Shown one piece after another: positions 31,401 to 42,658 of a stretch of 64,000 nucleotides of DNA; position 1 is the stretch's first letter, and the number at the start of each line of letters is the position of its first letter. The translations under genes were made by a program, and so were the position numbers. The notes under the pieces are model-generated. The model saw nothing but the letters and a program-made list of their open reading frames with translations. It ran no database searches and was not told the DNA's origin. The stretch comes from Aralia elata (Eukaryota; Streptophyta; Magnoliopsida; Apiales; Araliaceae). The DNA is taken from the NCBI GenBank assembly GCA_034770075.1, contig CM068385.1:77368272-77432271 (forward strand), given 5' to 3'.

Positions 31401-31980
31401 CAAGAGGAATAGAACCAGAGAGTTTATTTTCATAGAGAGAAATATAAGTCAAGTTGCTCAAATTACACACAGAAACAGGAATTGACCCATTCAACAGATT
31501 TACATTCAGGTCGAGGACCTCAAGTTTTGTTAACAGCCCAATTTCCGGTGGGATTGACCCAGAAAACTGATTGGATGACAAATCAAGATAGTTTAGTTTG
31601 GAAAGACAACCAATTTGTGGTGGGATGATGCCGTAAAGCTCATTGGAGTAAAAATCAATATATGTAAGATTTGGGAGGAAAGAGAAGGGGAAACTAGAAA
31701 GCGTACCCTGCACAAATAACCTTGCGAGGTTCAAGCCATTTACGCTTCCATTGTTGCAAGAAACTCCAAACCAAGTGCATGGTGAAGTATGGATAGCATT
31801 ATTAGGAAGAAGAGTCGCGCACGTAGATAGCATGGAACTGTTTGGGTAATGAAGGGTGGCTTTCCAGTTAAGGAGAGAAGTAGCTTCGTCACCAAAAGCT
31901 ACGTAGTGTGGAACACCCATAATCATAAACAGAATGAAGGATAAAAGACGGAGGGATTTTTCTACGGATAGGGAGGCCAT
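28476..31980 (-). pseudogene. LRR receptor-like kinase (MIK2-like), one nonsense and one frameshift
   Basis: The minus-strand gene starts MASLSVEKSLRLLSFILF, a signal peptide. The LRRNT cap follows (EATSLLNWKATL, CTWFGVSCN), then about 20 LRRs of the LxxLxLxxNxLSGSIPxxLGNL type, a transmembrane segment (LGLVFVLLGALLLCIFALIG) and a kinase. The kinase has a glycine loop GWGGSGMVYEA, VAIK lysine, HRDISSKNILLD and SDFGTAK, all intact. A 101-bp GT-AG intron (28805-28905) splits AP-EFAYTMKVTEK, as in relatives. Two lesions: an in-frame TAG at 31144-31146, where paralogous repeats have TGG, and a frameshift near 29975 before SVLDLSHNLFIGEIP. The intact family is involved in peptide and damage sensing at the plasma membrane. 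Both lesions are simple and the rest is well preserved, so inactivation looks recent. Confidence 0.85.
30330..31440 (-). repeat. 144-bp tandem LRR module array
   Basis: A two-LRR unit (48 residues; GPIPASLGNLSNL then LSGSIPLELGNLINL) recurs about seven times at 144-bp spacing with very high DNA identity, far closer than the outer LRRs. This points to recent internal duplication or gene conversion. Confidence 0.8.
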
Positions 31981-32307
31981 GATTTTTAGTTTGATACTAG
32001 AATATTTTAGCTGAAAGTTTTAATTTATAGACGTTATTCTGCAGATGTTACACTGCATATTACGTACAAGTGACGGAGTAGAATTTTTGGTCACCATGAC
32101 TCCACGAGGACTCCAAGTCATTAATTATTTATATTTTGAATCTCGGCTTTTATATTCCCAGAAAGAACACCAACGAAATTTTTGTTAAAAATGAGAATTC
32201 AATATTATAATATTAATAATAGTGGACAATTGTATGTTGTTGAGTTTTCTACCCCATTTTATACTTCAAGAGTCCTTGCAGGGAGCCCGGGAAGGGTGAC
32301 CCGCCTC
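31981..32307. promoter_or_regulatory. Upstream region of the receptor-kinase pseudogene
   Basis: Contains the presumed promoter and leader on the minus strand (a TATAAA-like run near 32020-32030: AATTTATAGACG). Ends in a GC-rich stretch, CCCGGGAAGGGTGACCCG. Confidence 0.3.
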
Positions 32308-32869
32308 CAGTGGCGAAGCCAGACCCCCAAGCGAGTGGGGTCAAAAAATAGTGATCCTACAAATAATTTAGCGGGGGTTCGGGGGCTGCGCCCCCTGAGC
32401 CAAATTTTTTAAATAATTTTATATTTTTCGACCGATTACATATGTAAAACATGTATTTGGACAAACAGAATATTCTTAAAACATAAAAGATAAGTCTAGC
32501 CCAATGCCTACTTTTACACTTCTGTGTTAATTACTCTTTAAAGCTTGAACTCTTTTTTATTTATAGAACAAAAGTATAATATTACTTGGACTTTTGAAGT
32601 CCCACATTGTTTAACAATGCAATCTTATTCTACATTTGTTTTATAAATAAAAGAGAGTTCAAGTATAAATTTCAATGGGGTCAAGTTATTAAGTTATACC
32701 TACAAAATTTATTACATCATAAGTATAAAAAAAATCAAAAACGAATGAGGTCAAATTACTAAGTTATACCATAAAAATCTATTACATCATAAGTATAAAA
32801 AAAAATTTCAAAAATGAGTTGGGTCAATTGACCCCATATTTTTCACATAGCTTCGCCACTGCCCGCCTC
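32300..32869. mobile_element. hAT-type nonautonomous element with 8-bp target duplication
   Basis: The element 32308-32861 (554 bp) starts CAGTGGCGAAGCCAG and ends CTTCGCCACTG. It is flanked by a perfect 8-bp direct repeat, cccgcctc (32300-32307 and 32862-32869). An 8-bp duplication and CAGTGGCG-type ends fit the hAT superfamily. There is no transposase. Internally, AAGTTATACC and TCTATTACATCATAAGTATA blocks are duplicated (near 32690 and 32765). Confidence 0.9.
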
Positions 32870-33257
32870 GGAGCCCGGGATTTTTTTTTTTTTTTTTTGT
32901 ATTCACTCCCAAATAATTTATGTGATTTATTGGAATTGAAATTTAAAAAAAAAACAATGATTTATGTGTGATTTGGATACATATAAAAAACAAGGTGATA
33001 GACAGAAACTAAGTAGATTAATTAGTCTACGTGAATATATATATTCTACACCACTCCCTTTTTCTTTTCTTTTTTAATTTTTTTTTTAATATACATCGTA
33101 ACAAAGGTGTCAAATAAAGGGAGTAAAAACCTATAGTCGTAACTGGTGCTAGATGGATCCGGATTCCATAAAGTGTACTATGCGCTAAACATTCGCAAGT
33201 GCATCTGCAAAAATGCCAAAAACTCACCATGGTTAGGTTTTGAAAGTATAACCAGTA
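32870..33257. other. Non-coding stretch with a GC-rich/poly-T junction
   Basis: GGAGCCCGGGA followed by about 19 T (32881-32899). Without the hAT insertion, this would read GGGAGCCCGGGAAGGGTGAC, CCGCCTCGGAGCCCGGGA and poly-T, which may be the tail of a small retroelement on the minus strand. Not resolved. Confidence 0.3.
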
Positions 33258-35160
33258 CTCTCTCTTTTTCAAATTATAAGATTACTATTGACTTTTAAAA
33301 ATTGAGATTTTTAAACTCAAAATTAGGTTGATTCATTAAAAATTATGAAACAATAAATCTTACAATGAGTAACACTTTATAGATAGTTTATAATATTCAT
33401 CATTATATTGATTGAAATTAAAGGAATACATGTCAATTTTGAGTTTAAAAATGTCTGAAGTTGACTTTTAAAAGTTAAGGTTAAATACACTTTTGTTACA
33501 TCAAGTATCACCAAATTCATAATCCGCCCCCCTCCCCCCAAAGTAATTGGGCTTACAATTTACTACATAAACTACCTAATTGCATACAATGTCCCCCAAA
33601 ATTTAGATTTTGGCTGAAATTATCCGAAATACCTGATCCGGCCAGCAACTCAATTGGACTTGATTGGTTTAATATGGTTTAACCGTATTGAAATACGGTT
33701 TGAGTGCTGAATAATTTTTTATACAAAGAAAATACGTTTATGGCATTAAAATAAATCAAAAAGATTAGAAAATAAAATAAAAGGATTAAAACAAAAATTA
33801 AATAGACTAAAGTCATATTTGAGAACATAAACCACATTAACAACAAACAAACAAAAAATTATCCCAAAACATAACACACAAGTCAATATAACCTCAAATC
33901 CAATTCTTCAACACAAAGATTTGATGGCTAGAAAATCAAATTCAATCAAGGCCTTCGATAAACTCATCACAAAATCAAACTACCAGCCCACTATCAACAC
34001 CAATCATTCGTACCAAACAAGATCTAACAACGTGGATAATTAAATAATCATCTCGATAGCTCGCTCAAATCAAAAGAATAAAAAAAAGATATGAAGAATA
34101 TAATGCCTTGACAACACCAAGACGACGACGGTGGCATACAAATCCAACCGCAGCTATGGTCGAAACCCATCGACGACGATTTGATTTGGGAATTGCAAAT
34201 CTAGACAGTAACGACGGTTATGGGTTAAAATGTCAACGTCGAAACTCGACTGCAACAAGAACTTCTTTATAGCGACGACACATGCAAAGGCAGCGGCGAT
34301 ATAAAACTTCTCACGGGGGCTATTGGCTGAAGAACTCAGCGAAGGCTTAACAACGGTAATGATGAGGTTTATTTTTGTTTTTGCCATTTTTCCTTCGTTT
34401 CTAAACAGTGGTGGTTGTAAACTGCATATGGACTAGGTATTGTGATTATGATTATTGATTTGGAGGATTTTTTTAATTTTTTTTTGGTCCATAAAATGGG
34501 TTATTTAGGTTGGGGAATAATCTAGGTTTGAGATTTATTTGGGTTTGAAACTAATCGTTTTTTTTTGGGATTGAAAAGAGAAGGGAGTGAATTTTTAAAT
34601 GTTTTTAATATTAATGTTTAGTGTTTAAATAAATTAATTACTACTTACACATAAAAATTGAAAATTAATTATTACTTTTAGAAAATAATTTTTAAAATTT
34701 TAAAATTGATAACTTCTTAATATATATATATATATATAATAAAAATTAAGTAAAATAATTAAAATATAAATAAAACAAAAAAGCTATTTTTAATATATGA
34801 TTTTTTTACATTATCATATATGTTTAATTAAAATTTAATATATGTTTTTTTGACATTATCTTAATTAAGTCTTTAAGTTAGTTATTATAGAGATAATTTC
34901 TTAAATTAGTATTTTTATTATTTAATGAAGGTGGACCGTATAAGACCAAATGGTTGCTTGCAAATGGCGTATTCCGGTCAATTTTCGTCGAAAAATAATT
35001 TCGAGGTGGACATTGTATATAATTCGGTACTTTATGTAGCGATTTGTAAGCTCAATTACTTTGGGGGCCGAACTATAAATTTGGTGGTACTTGGTGTAAC
35101 AAAAGTGTAATTATCCCTAAAAGTTAATACAATCTTATATTTTGGAACGAGATGGAGTAT
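33258..35160. mobile_element. Stowaway-like MITE, interrupted
   Basis: The left part is 33258-33478 (CTCTCTCTTTTTCAAATTAT, then ATTGACTTTTAAAAATTG with an internal inverse near 33460). The right end is 35128-35160 (CAATCTTATATTTTGGAACG, AGATGGAGTA), with the last 30 bp tandemly duplicated to 35190. TA flanks the left end. The MITE is split by the element at 33479-35117. Confidence 0.6.
33469..35127. mobile_element. Long-TIR element (MULE-like) with 10-bp target duplication
   Basis: The element 33479-35117 (1639 bp) is flanked by a perfect 10-bp direct repeat, taaaagttaa (33469-33478 and 35118-35127). Its ends form inverted repeats of about 190 bp at roughly 75% identity: TACACTTTTGTTACATCAAG and CCCCCAAAGTAATTG on the left, with their complements on the right. 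A 9-11-bp duplication with long TIRs is the Mutator-like signature. No transposase. The interior (34150-34390, minus strand) carries a 77-codon open frame starting MAKTKINLIITVVKPS in a leader-like, C/G-richer context, possibly captured host sequence; not recognised. Confidence 0.8.
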
Positions 35161-35281
35161 ATCTTATATTTTGGAGCGGGATGGAGTATGTGTTTAGGAG
35201 AGAATAGGGTTAGATTAAAATTTTAGCGTTTATATTGCAAAACCATGTAAAAATGAGGGAACAATTTTACAATTTGCCCCA

Positions 35282-35348
35282 GTTAGAAAGGACAAGTTAA
35301 AACACTTTTTCTCTGATTTTAGGCTTTCACCGCAAAGAAAAAACAAGA
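35282..35348 (-). repeat. Dispersed repeat, copy B
   Basis: Reverse-complement match to 13477-13541. Confidence 0.6.
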
Positions 35349-35666
35349 GAGAAAAGCAGTAGGAATTTTCAAAACAATGAAATTTACAGAGTTATGCAAA
35401 CTTGAGTTCAATGAGAAAAAAAGGACTGGTTGTGTAGTTTCCCCTAAGTCTTGTGGAGGTAAAATGCTTAGTTCTGGGAATTGACCTTCAGTGACACTGG
35501 CACCACACTCTAGTCTTTAAAAGTTATGAAGCCTTTCCTTTCTAAGAAAATTATGGCAAGGAATTTGACTTCAAACACCATGAGAATAAAAGCGATTGTT
35601 TTACTTGACAGTAATATATATTGCAACAAAAACACGCCAATCCTTATTGTGAATGAATATAATGAT
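35349..35666. other. Non-coding stretch left of the Ogre-type element
   Basis: The minus-strand stretch 35430-35525 has a short open reading (CGASVTEGQFPELSILPP) that may be a coding trace; unassigned. Otherwise nothing seen. Confidence 0.3.
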
Positions 35667-35671
35667 ATAGT

Positions 35672-38140
35672 TGTAGACACCCGAAATTTTGCATATATTT
35701 TCTAACCACTGGTAGGAGGACGAAAGAATCATTTCAGCCGGAGGACAAGACATCCGAACAGAAGATTTCGGGGCTTACATCAAAGTACATGAAATTACCA
35801 CGGTGAATATCAAGCGAGGAACTACGCAAAGCATGACGCTTGACTATTGGACATCTGCGGGAATATATACTTCTACTTTTGCTCCATCTTCACAGATTCA
35901 AAACAGGCCAAACCTTATATCATTGGTTAGCCCTCAGAAAGAGATTTCCGGAATTGTATGGCACGCCTCCCAACTATCCCCGGATTGAAAGTTATGAACA
36001 TTACAGCGCAAGGCAAGATGAACGACTAGTCGGCGCCTAACCAGGGATGGTCTCTTTCCCTTTTACCTATCTTCCCGAACTTGGAATTGAGAAACAATAT
36101 GTCATTGTGAAGCTATCGGAAAGAGCTTTTCAGAATGGTATGACACGTCTCCCAACTCTTCCTGGATTGAAAGTTACGGACGTTTCAGCGAACAAGACGA
36201 AAAGCCGATTATACGACACGAGAAACGAGGCAGGTGGGTCCCACCTGGGCCAACAACAGATGCACCTGCGACCAGCCGCAGGCAGACCTGCGGCCATCGA
36301 CAGATGCATCTGCGGTTGCCCAGGGAAGCCTATATATGTCGATTCTCAGCAGATTTTGGAAAAAGAGGGGAATCTTAGAGAGAGAAAGTAGGGGAGTTTA
36401 GAGAGAGGAGCTCAGAAATTATATCAAAATTGCTAGATTCTCTCTAATTTTGTATTAGATTAGCTAGATCTATCCACTCTCAAGAGCAAGGAAGTGTCAA
36501 ACCTCATACCCTAAGGTGAAAGATTTAATTTTTCTCATAAATCCCATATAGATCTATTAGATCTCTTACGTTTTGTTCATTGTTGTGTTTAAAGTTTGTT
36601 TATTTCTTGATTATTGTTTCAATCCATCGATTTCCCTTAGATTAAACCATTTTTACCGATTGTTTTATCTTGAAATTGTTAAAGTTTGAATCTTTTCATT
36701 AGATCCACCCTAGATCTAGCTTGAATCTAGTATATTGACGATTTCAAAGTTCAAAGCTTTAACATTTATGCTAGATTTGGCCTAGATCTAGTGTGGATCT
36801 AATCATTTTCAATGTTTTAAATCGCTTGCGTTCACTCCGCATAACCCTAGATTCATATTTAGTGGTGAGGAGGTCCCACCTACCCGTCGTCAAGGGATTC
36901 TAACAATTGAATCACCTAATAGACAGTTTGGGATATATTTCTCGATTTTATTCCTGATTATATCATTGAATAGATCTAGGGAATCTTAGATCCACGGATC
37001 TAAGTCCCGGTAAAGGATCTCATCAATACATATAGTCCCTCGCGATGTTGGCTTCGGTTGGGCGATCTACGAGATAGGGTAACGGGAGCCCTTTCATAGA
37101 TCTCTTTTTATCATTTATTTCCTTATTTTAATGTTTCGATTATCATGATGTGAGCCTAGGAATCTTGGAATCGAGATCCTTGAAACGGATCTTGGCAAGA
37201 TTCCTACGATGGACATTATTTCGATTGTAAAGTTATTATCCGATCATTGTAAATATAAATTTGGGCCTTAAAACGATATCGAATGTTCCATCGCATGAAA
37301 ACTAGATTTAAGGCCTCGTGTTAGTGAAAATTGCGATTGTGGGTGTTCGGGGCTATTGAGATGGCTTTTATGCCCACGGATCACCCCGACACTATTTTGA
37401 TGCTTAATTTCCCGTTTATCACCAAAAAAAATGATTTTGTAACAAAACAACGAAGATCTTTTAAAATAAAACTCAAATTACTCGGGTTAGTAAGACGATT
37501 AATAGAATAAAATTGAAAGTAACGAAGAATTTCGATTCCTATTTGACGAAGGGTTTGAAAATCGTATTTTCTAAAAAGTCATCCCAAAAATTTTTTTCAT
37601 CAAAATCGAAGCTAAAACGAACCTTTTCCTCGAATCAAATCTCTCGCACATAGGTCCAAAGAGGTTTTAAGTGGCTTTCAAAATAACGCACTTCTCACGA
37701 TTTCGATCCAAAGCTAGATAGTGATTTCCTTCTAAATCACACACACCCACACATAGACACACACAATTAACACTTAGTAAAACATCAAGATGCAGTAATC
37801 GTGTTTTCACGGAAGTTTGGGGGTGCCTAACACCTTCCCCTCGTTTAAGCAAGCCCCTGAATTCTATGAATCTCGGTTTCAAGAACAATTTTACAGAGTC
37901 ACATATTGGGCCATATTGCGAAAATTTTAAAAATTCGGATGAGTTGGTACATCCATTTAAACCTTTACCGACTGGCGGCTTTGTCTAATTAGCCCAAAAA
38001 TTAATCTTTCAAAATCCTGCCGGCATTTATGTCGGTTTTTTTCCTAAAAATCACCCTTTAAATGAAATAAATAAATCGAAATCTTAATAAAGGGTAATAA
38101 CAACAAAATTTAGGAAAATAAAATTTCCCCGGTGTCGGCA
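35672..38140 (+). repeat. Ogre-type 5' LTR
   Basis: 2469 bp, begins TGTAGACACCCGAAATTTTG and ends GGTGTCGGCA. Matches 58937-61392 along its length. Short ORFs inside it are not genes. Confidence 0.95.
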
Positions 38141-38142
38141 AC

Positions 38143-38161
38143 TGGCGACTCTGCTGGGGAC
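38143..38161 (+). other. Ogre-type primer binding site
   Basis: TGGCGACTCTGCTGGGGAC two bases inside the LTR. The TGGCGAC...TGGGGA form is shared with Ogre/Tat elements, whose primer is reported as a tRNA-Arg. Confidence 0.75.
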
Positions 38162-38812
38162 ATCGCTAGAGGGCTTAAGCCGCGTACAATCTTGTTGTTT
38201 TCCTTTCTTATTTATGTGCGGTGTGAATGGTCTGAATGAATGTTGTGACGAATGTCTACATGCTTTATTTAAGTGCTTCGCACAATTGCCATCATATGCA
38301 TGCGGTGAGGCACGATGAATGTATCTGAATGTATGTTGTGTGATTCCTCCACTAGGAGGCGAACTCGCCGGTTGTTGATTACTGGACTCAAGGGGGCGTT
38401 CCCTAGCGAGGCTCAGGAAAGGCACCACTCAGATCCGCTCCAATCGAAAGATCGGATTCACTACCATCGAGTAAATTGCGAAGATCTAGGGACCTTCATG
38501 CCGAAAAGCCCGCGAGAGTGAACCTAAGGTAGGTCAGACTCAAACAAACCCAACGTTACGGGAAGTCTCTTCATGTCCTATTACTCCTTATTTGTAAAAT
38601 GTCATCCATATTCGATTAATTCTTATCCTCTCATAAAACCACTAATCGTTGTTTTGCAGGAAAAGATTAAAAACCTCCCAACGCAAAGCATACTGCATTA
38701 ACATGCATCCATATTTACCGATTCTCAAAAACTAAACTACGTTCTGTTTTATTTGTAGATTAGTCCAAGAACCAGGCTCCGAGCTTGTAAGGTCCAAACA
38801 CCACCTATCAAA
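38162..38812 (+). other. Untranslated leader of the Ogre-type element
   Basis: Sequence between PBS and gag, with no recognised ORF. Ogre elements carry an extra ORF here; only short broken frames are seen (for example 38315-38521). Confidence 0.5.
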
Positions 38813-40992
38813 ATGGCCGAAGGTTCCGCACCAGACTCCATCCCTGTCTCTCAGGAGGAGTTCGAGAGCTTCAAAAAGCAGATAGCTGAGATAACCAGTC
38901 TATTAAAAGAACAATACAAAGCGACCAAAGATCAACCCGAATCCTCGGGTGTAGGAGGTAATCAAACCTGGGACACGTAGATTCAAGCCCTTGTGTTCCA
39001 GTTCGGTAGTAAGAATACCAAAGGTGTCGCCAATCAAACAAAAGAAATAGTCAACGTCCCGGATGATAAGGAAAATGTAGGGATCAAGAAGAAAGTGAAA
39101 CAAATGGAAGATGCCATAAGGTCCATGAAAGGAACAAAAAATTACGAAAGTGTCCAGTATTCTGACCTAAGTATATTTCTAGGAGCTAGATATCCTGACA
39201 AGTTCTAAGTGCCGGACTTTGAAAAGTATAACAGAATAGGCGACCCTTACACTCACCTGAAAGTATATATAGGGGAACTCGGATCTTATGCCGAAGACGA
39301 GAGTCTTAGAATGCAGCTCTTCCAGAAAAGTTTGACCGGTAAAGCGAGAACCTGGTATGCTCGACTAGACAACTCCAAAATCCACAGCTGGGAAGAATTA
39401 GCCCATGCTTTCCTGAATCAGTACAGTTTCCAGTCCCAGATGACTTCTGACAGATATCAAATGACTAAGGTCAAAAAGCAAACCAATGAGTCCTTTCAAG
39501 ATTATGCCCAAAGATGGAGGCAAATGGCTGCTCAAGTAAGTCCATCAATGGAGGAGAACGAAATGGTAATGACCTTCATCGATATTCAAGAGGCCCCATA
39601 TTATGAGAGGGTATTGGCGGGCATTGGTAAGCCATTTTCTGAAATGATAAAGCACGAAGAGATGGCAGAAATGGGGTTGAAAGCCGAAAAAATCAAGGAC
39701 TTCACTACATTGGAAGTTGTAGCAGAATACATCCAGTCCGGTAATTATGGGAATGCGCCCAAGAGAAGCCATAAGAAGAAGGAAGAGGATGTCTCCTTCG
39801 TGCTACAGGGGCAATTTTGAAGGAAAGGCAACACTCCTCCCATTCGAAACCAATGCAATCATCCTCAACCGCCACCACCAACGGTCCCTCAAAATCAAAC
39901 CCAACAGAAAACCGTTGAAGACAAGCGCAGGCGTGAATTCACTCCTCTTGGCGATTCCCTTGAAAATATATTGACTTTACTGCTGGCTCAAAAGAAGATT
40001 ACCAAACTTGCTCCACCAGCCGATCCCAAAAGCAAGAGGTACGACCCCGGCAAGAGATGCGCTTACCATTCTGGATCCCCTGATCATAATACCCAAGAAT
40101 GTTGGTCTTTAAAACACAAAATTTAAAACCTGATAGAGAGCAGGAAAATTGTGGTGACGCCACCTGAACAGCCAAACGTTCACATCAACCCTCTCCCTCA
40201 GCATGATGCAGGAGGAGTAACTATGATTGGCTCTGGGAAGGTAAGAAATCATAAGTATTTGAGGAAGATTGAAGAATATCCTTCGCGACCCAAGACAAGT
40301 ATTCTAGAAGGGGATTTTTCAGAAAGCAGCCATACAATGAGACAAGAGTTAGCAAATATAAACAAGCAGTTGGATTAGCTAGCCGAATTGATCGCGTACC
40401 AGCATCAGCTCACGCAACAAGTAATTAGTCATGTCTCAAAGGCTAAATCAGCCATTGTTCCTCCTGGATTCATTTCCCTCATTGAGGAGGATCAAGCTAG
40501 GCTCCAAGAATAAGAAAGGTGGGAAGATAAGATAACAGGGAGGCCAAGCTGGTGAACAAGGAAAGGATGAACCGCGTATTGGCTATAAATCGAAAGTTCA
40601 CTCCTCTGGGACAGTCCAAGGAATAAACACTGCACCTGTTGATAAGCAAAGGGAAGGTCACGGAGCTGCTGCCACCCATCATCCCTCAATCGAAGAGATA
40701 CGACCCTACAAAAGTTTGTTTGTATTATTCGAATTCACTAGGCCATGCCACAGAAGAATGTTGGGCACTTCAGCATAAGATTCAAAACTTCATTGAAACT
40801 GGAGAATTAAGGATAACAAGTGACATTGAAATCATCGTTGTTAAGGGAAATACCATAGAAGTGAAGGGTTTGTCATACCCATCGGAAATAGAATGTTCAG
40901 AGGAGATTGTGGTTGTAATCACATATCTAAAAGGCGCGAGAGCCGAATCCCTTATAGTTCAAGGAGCGACAAATGATGCAGAGAGGTTTTAA
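38813..40992 (+). pseudogene. Ogre-type gag with two zinc-knuckle-like modules
   Basis: The start MAEGSAPDSIPVSQEEFE is followed by a coiled-coil-like stretch. In-frame TAG (about 38978) and TAA (39206-39208) interrupt it. The core (39209-39820) reads YNRIGDPYTHLKVYIGELGS, LTGKARTWYARLDNS and QDYAQRWRQMAAQVSPSM, typical Tat/Ogre gag. After a frame break, a knuckle-like CAYHSGSPDHNTQECWSLKH appears at about 40055-40115 and a second, diverged copy CLYYSNSLGHATEECWALQH at about 40720-40780. Each is preceded by a FTPLG and SKRYDP context, so the whole 60-residue module is duplicated. Non-functional through multiple stops. Confidence 0.85.
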
Positions 40993-41068
40993 ACCCCTTG
41001 TGTTGACATCAAAATCGTAATATCCCGTCATCAGCTTGAAGGTAGTTACTTAGAATTATGAGAGTGAA

Positions 41069-42378
41069 ATGGGAGAAACATCTGAATGTATTGTCGTCTT
41101 GCCCAAGGAAAACCCTTTATATCAACCAAAACGAGCGACAAAATCTATAATGAAACCAGTGATGAAAGTACCCGAAGGAAAGGCGATCGAGTTCCTCACC
41201 AAAATGGGACATAATGAGGTAAAGATTGTGAAATCCCTCGAAGAGGCTCCAGCCCAAATCTCCATCCTCGATTTGGTCCTAGCATCCGAAGACCATCGGA
41301 AGATATTGATTAAAGTCCTGAAAAAGGCGCATCTCCCCAAAACTGTGGATACAGAGAAGTTTAGCTAGTTGATTGGCCATATCTTGGATAGTAATGTGAT
41401 CTCTTTCACCGATGGTGATATATACCAGCTAAGGGAACCGATCATTGCAAACCATTGCATATCATAGTGATTTCCTCAAGATATGTATTGGGCGGAGTAC
41501 TAATTGATGGGGGATCAACCCTGAATATCTGTCCTTATAATACCTTGGAAAGAATGAAGATCAGTCCCGATCGGATCCGAAGCAATCATGTGGTGGTTAA
41601 AACGTTTGACGGATCGAGAAGGGACATTGTCGGAGAAATTGAACTTCCTATGGAGATAGGCCCCTACACCTTCAACGTCTCATTTCAAGTGCTAAACACC
41701 ACTGCCAGATATAATCTGCTACTGGGACGACCATGGATCCACATGGTCGGGCCAGTTCTGTCGACGTTTCACTAACATCTGAAATATATTGTCAACGGGA
41801 ATCTAATGACCGTATCAGCCGAACCCGAATACCCTCCCCATTTACACGGGGATATCCCTCTGATCAGTTTGGATGAAGGAGTCGAGCCCGCCAATTTTCA
41901 GGCTTTTAAAATAAGCACTGCCCGTTATCAATCCATTGGCTCTCCTGCTTTAAACCCAAGGGTATCTCCTGAAGTCATGTTAATAGCCCGAGAAATGATC
42001 ACCCATCAGTACCAACCAGGCCAGGGGATGGGAAGAAATGGCCAGGGGATTAAAGATCCAATCCAAATACCCACTCAATTGGGAAAAGCAAGGCTAGGAT
42101 ATTCGGGTGGTTTCAAGCAAAGAGATCCTTACAAAAGGGTTCCACCTCGACTAGCAACCATCCTTATGCCAAAATTCAGCGGTTTCGGTCCTAGGGACCC
42201 GCTAAAGAAAGTCTCTACGCATATATCAGGTCTGTTGATACCCAAGGGCGATGGCTTAGTCAGAGAAGAAATTGAGGACGAAGACATCTTGATCTCAACC
42301 AGCAAACAGAAAGCAAAGAATGAGCAATTCCTACAGGAGATCCAACAACAGTTTGAAATGCAGTTTTGTCTCTCCTAA
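41069..42378 (+). pseudogene. Ogre-type aspartic protease and G-patch-like region
   Basis: The protease segment (41455-41775) carries VLIDGGSTLNICPYNTL in place of the usual D-S/T-G, then LLLGRPWIH, the conserved C-terminal motif. The next frame (41806-42378) has EMITHQYQPGQGMGRNGQGI and GYSGGFKQRDPY, a glycine-rich segment resembling the G-patch-like linker of Tat elements. It precedes RT, as expected. Stops at 41366 and 41773 break the frame. Confidence 0.75.
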
Positions 42379-42658
42379 GTCCAAAAAGGAGATGAGGGAA
42401 AAGGAGGCGATGACGAGGCCAGTCAGGCCACCAACCAGGAAATCATCCCTTTCATCGACTGGACTAAGGTGGACGTCCACGAGGAGTGTGGTAGTCCAGA
42501 GAATGAGCAAGTCTCGGCCATCATTGAAGACATCACTCGCTAAAATGTCGCCTCCAAGGCTATTGATGATTACATGACTACCAACAATTGGGCAGTTGAA
42601 CCGCAGATAGTCCGCAAAGGGTAAAAAACGGGAGATTAGTTGTAAAAATCCTCGGACT

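Noticed and set aside
31166..31435. 89-codon ORF on the + strand (MLRLPKEGGMGLLRRLLPME...)
   Set aside because: Antisense reading of the repeated LRR modules; the periodic sequence comes from the 144-bp repeat.
35803..36391. Overlapping ORFs (MNIKRGTTQSMTLDYW..., MVSFPFTYLPELGIE...)
   Set aside because: They lie within the 5' LTR and recur in the 3' LTR (59065-59608); LTR sequence, no protein family recognised.
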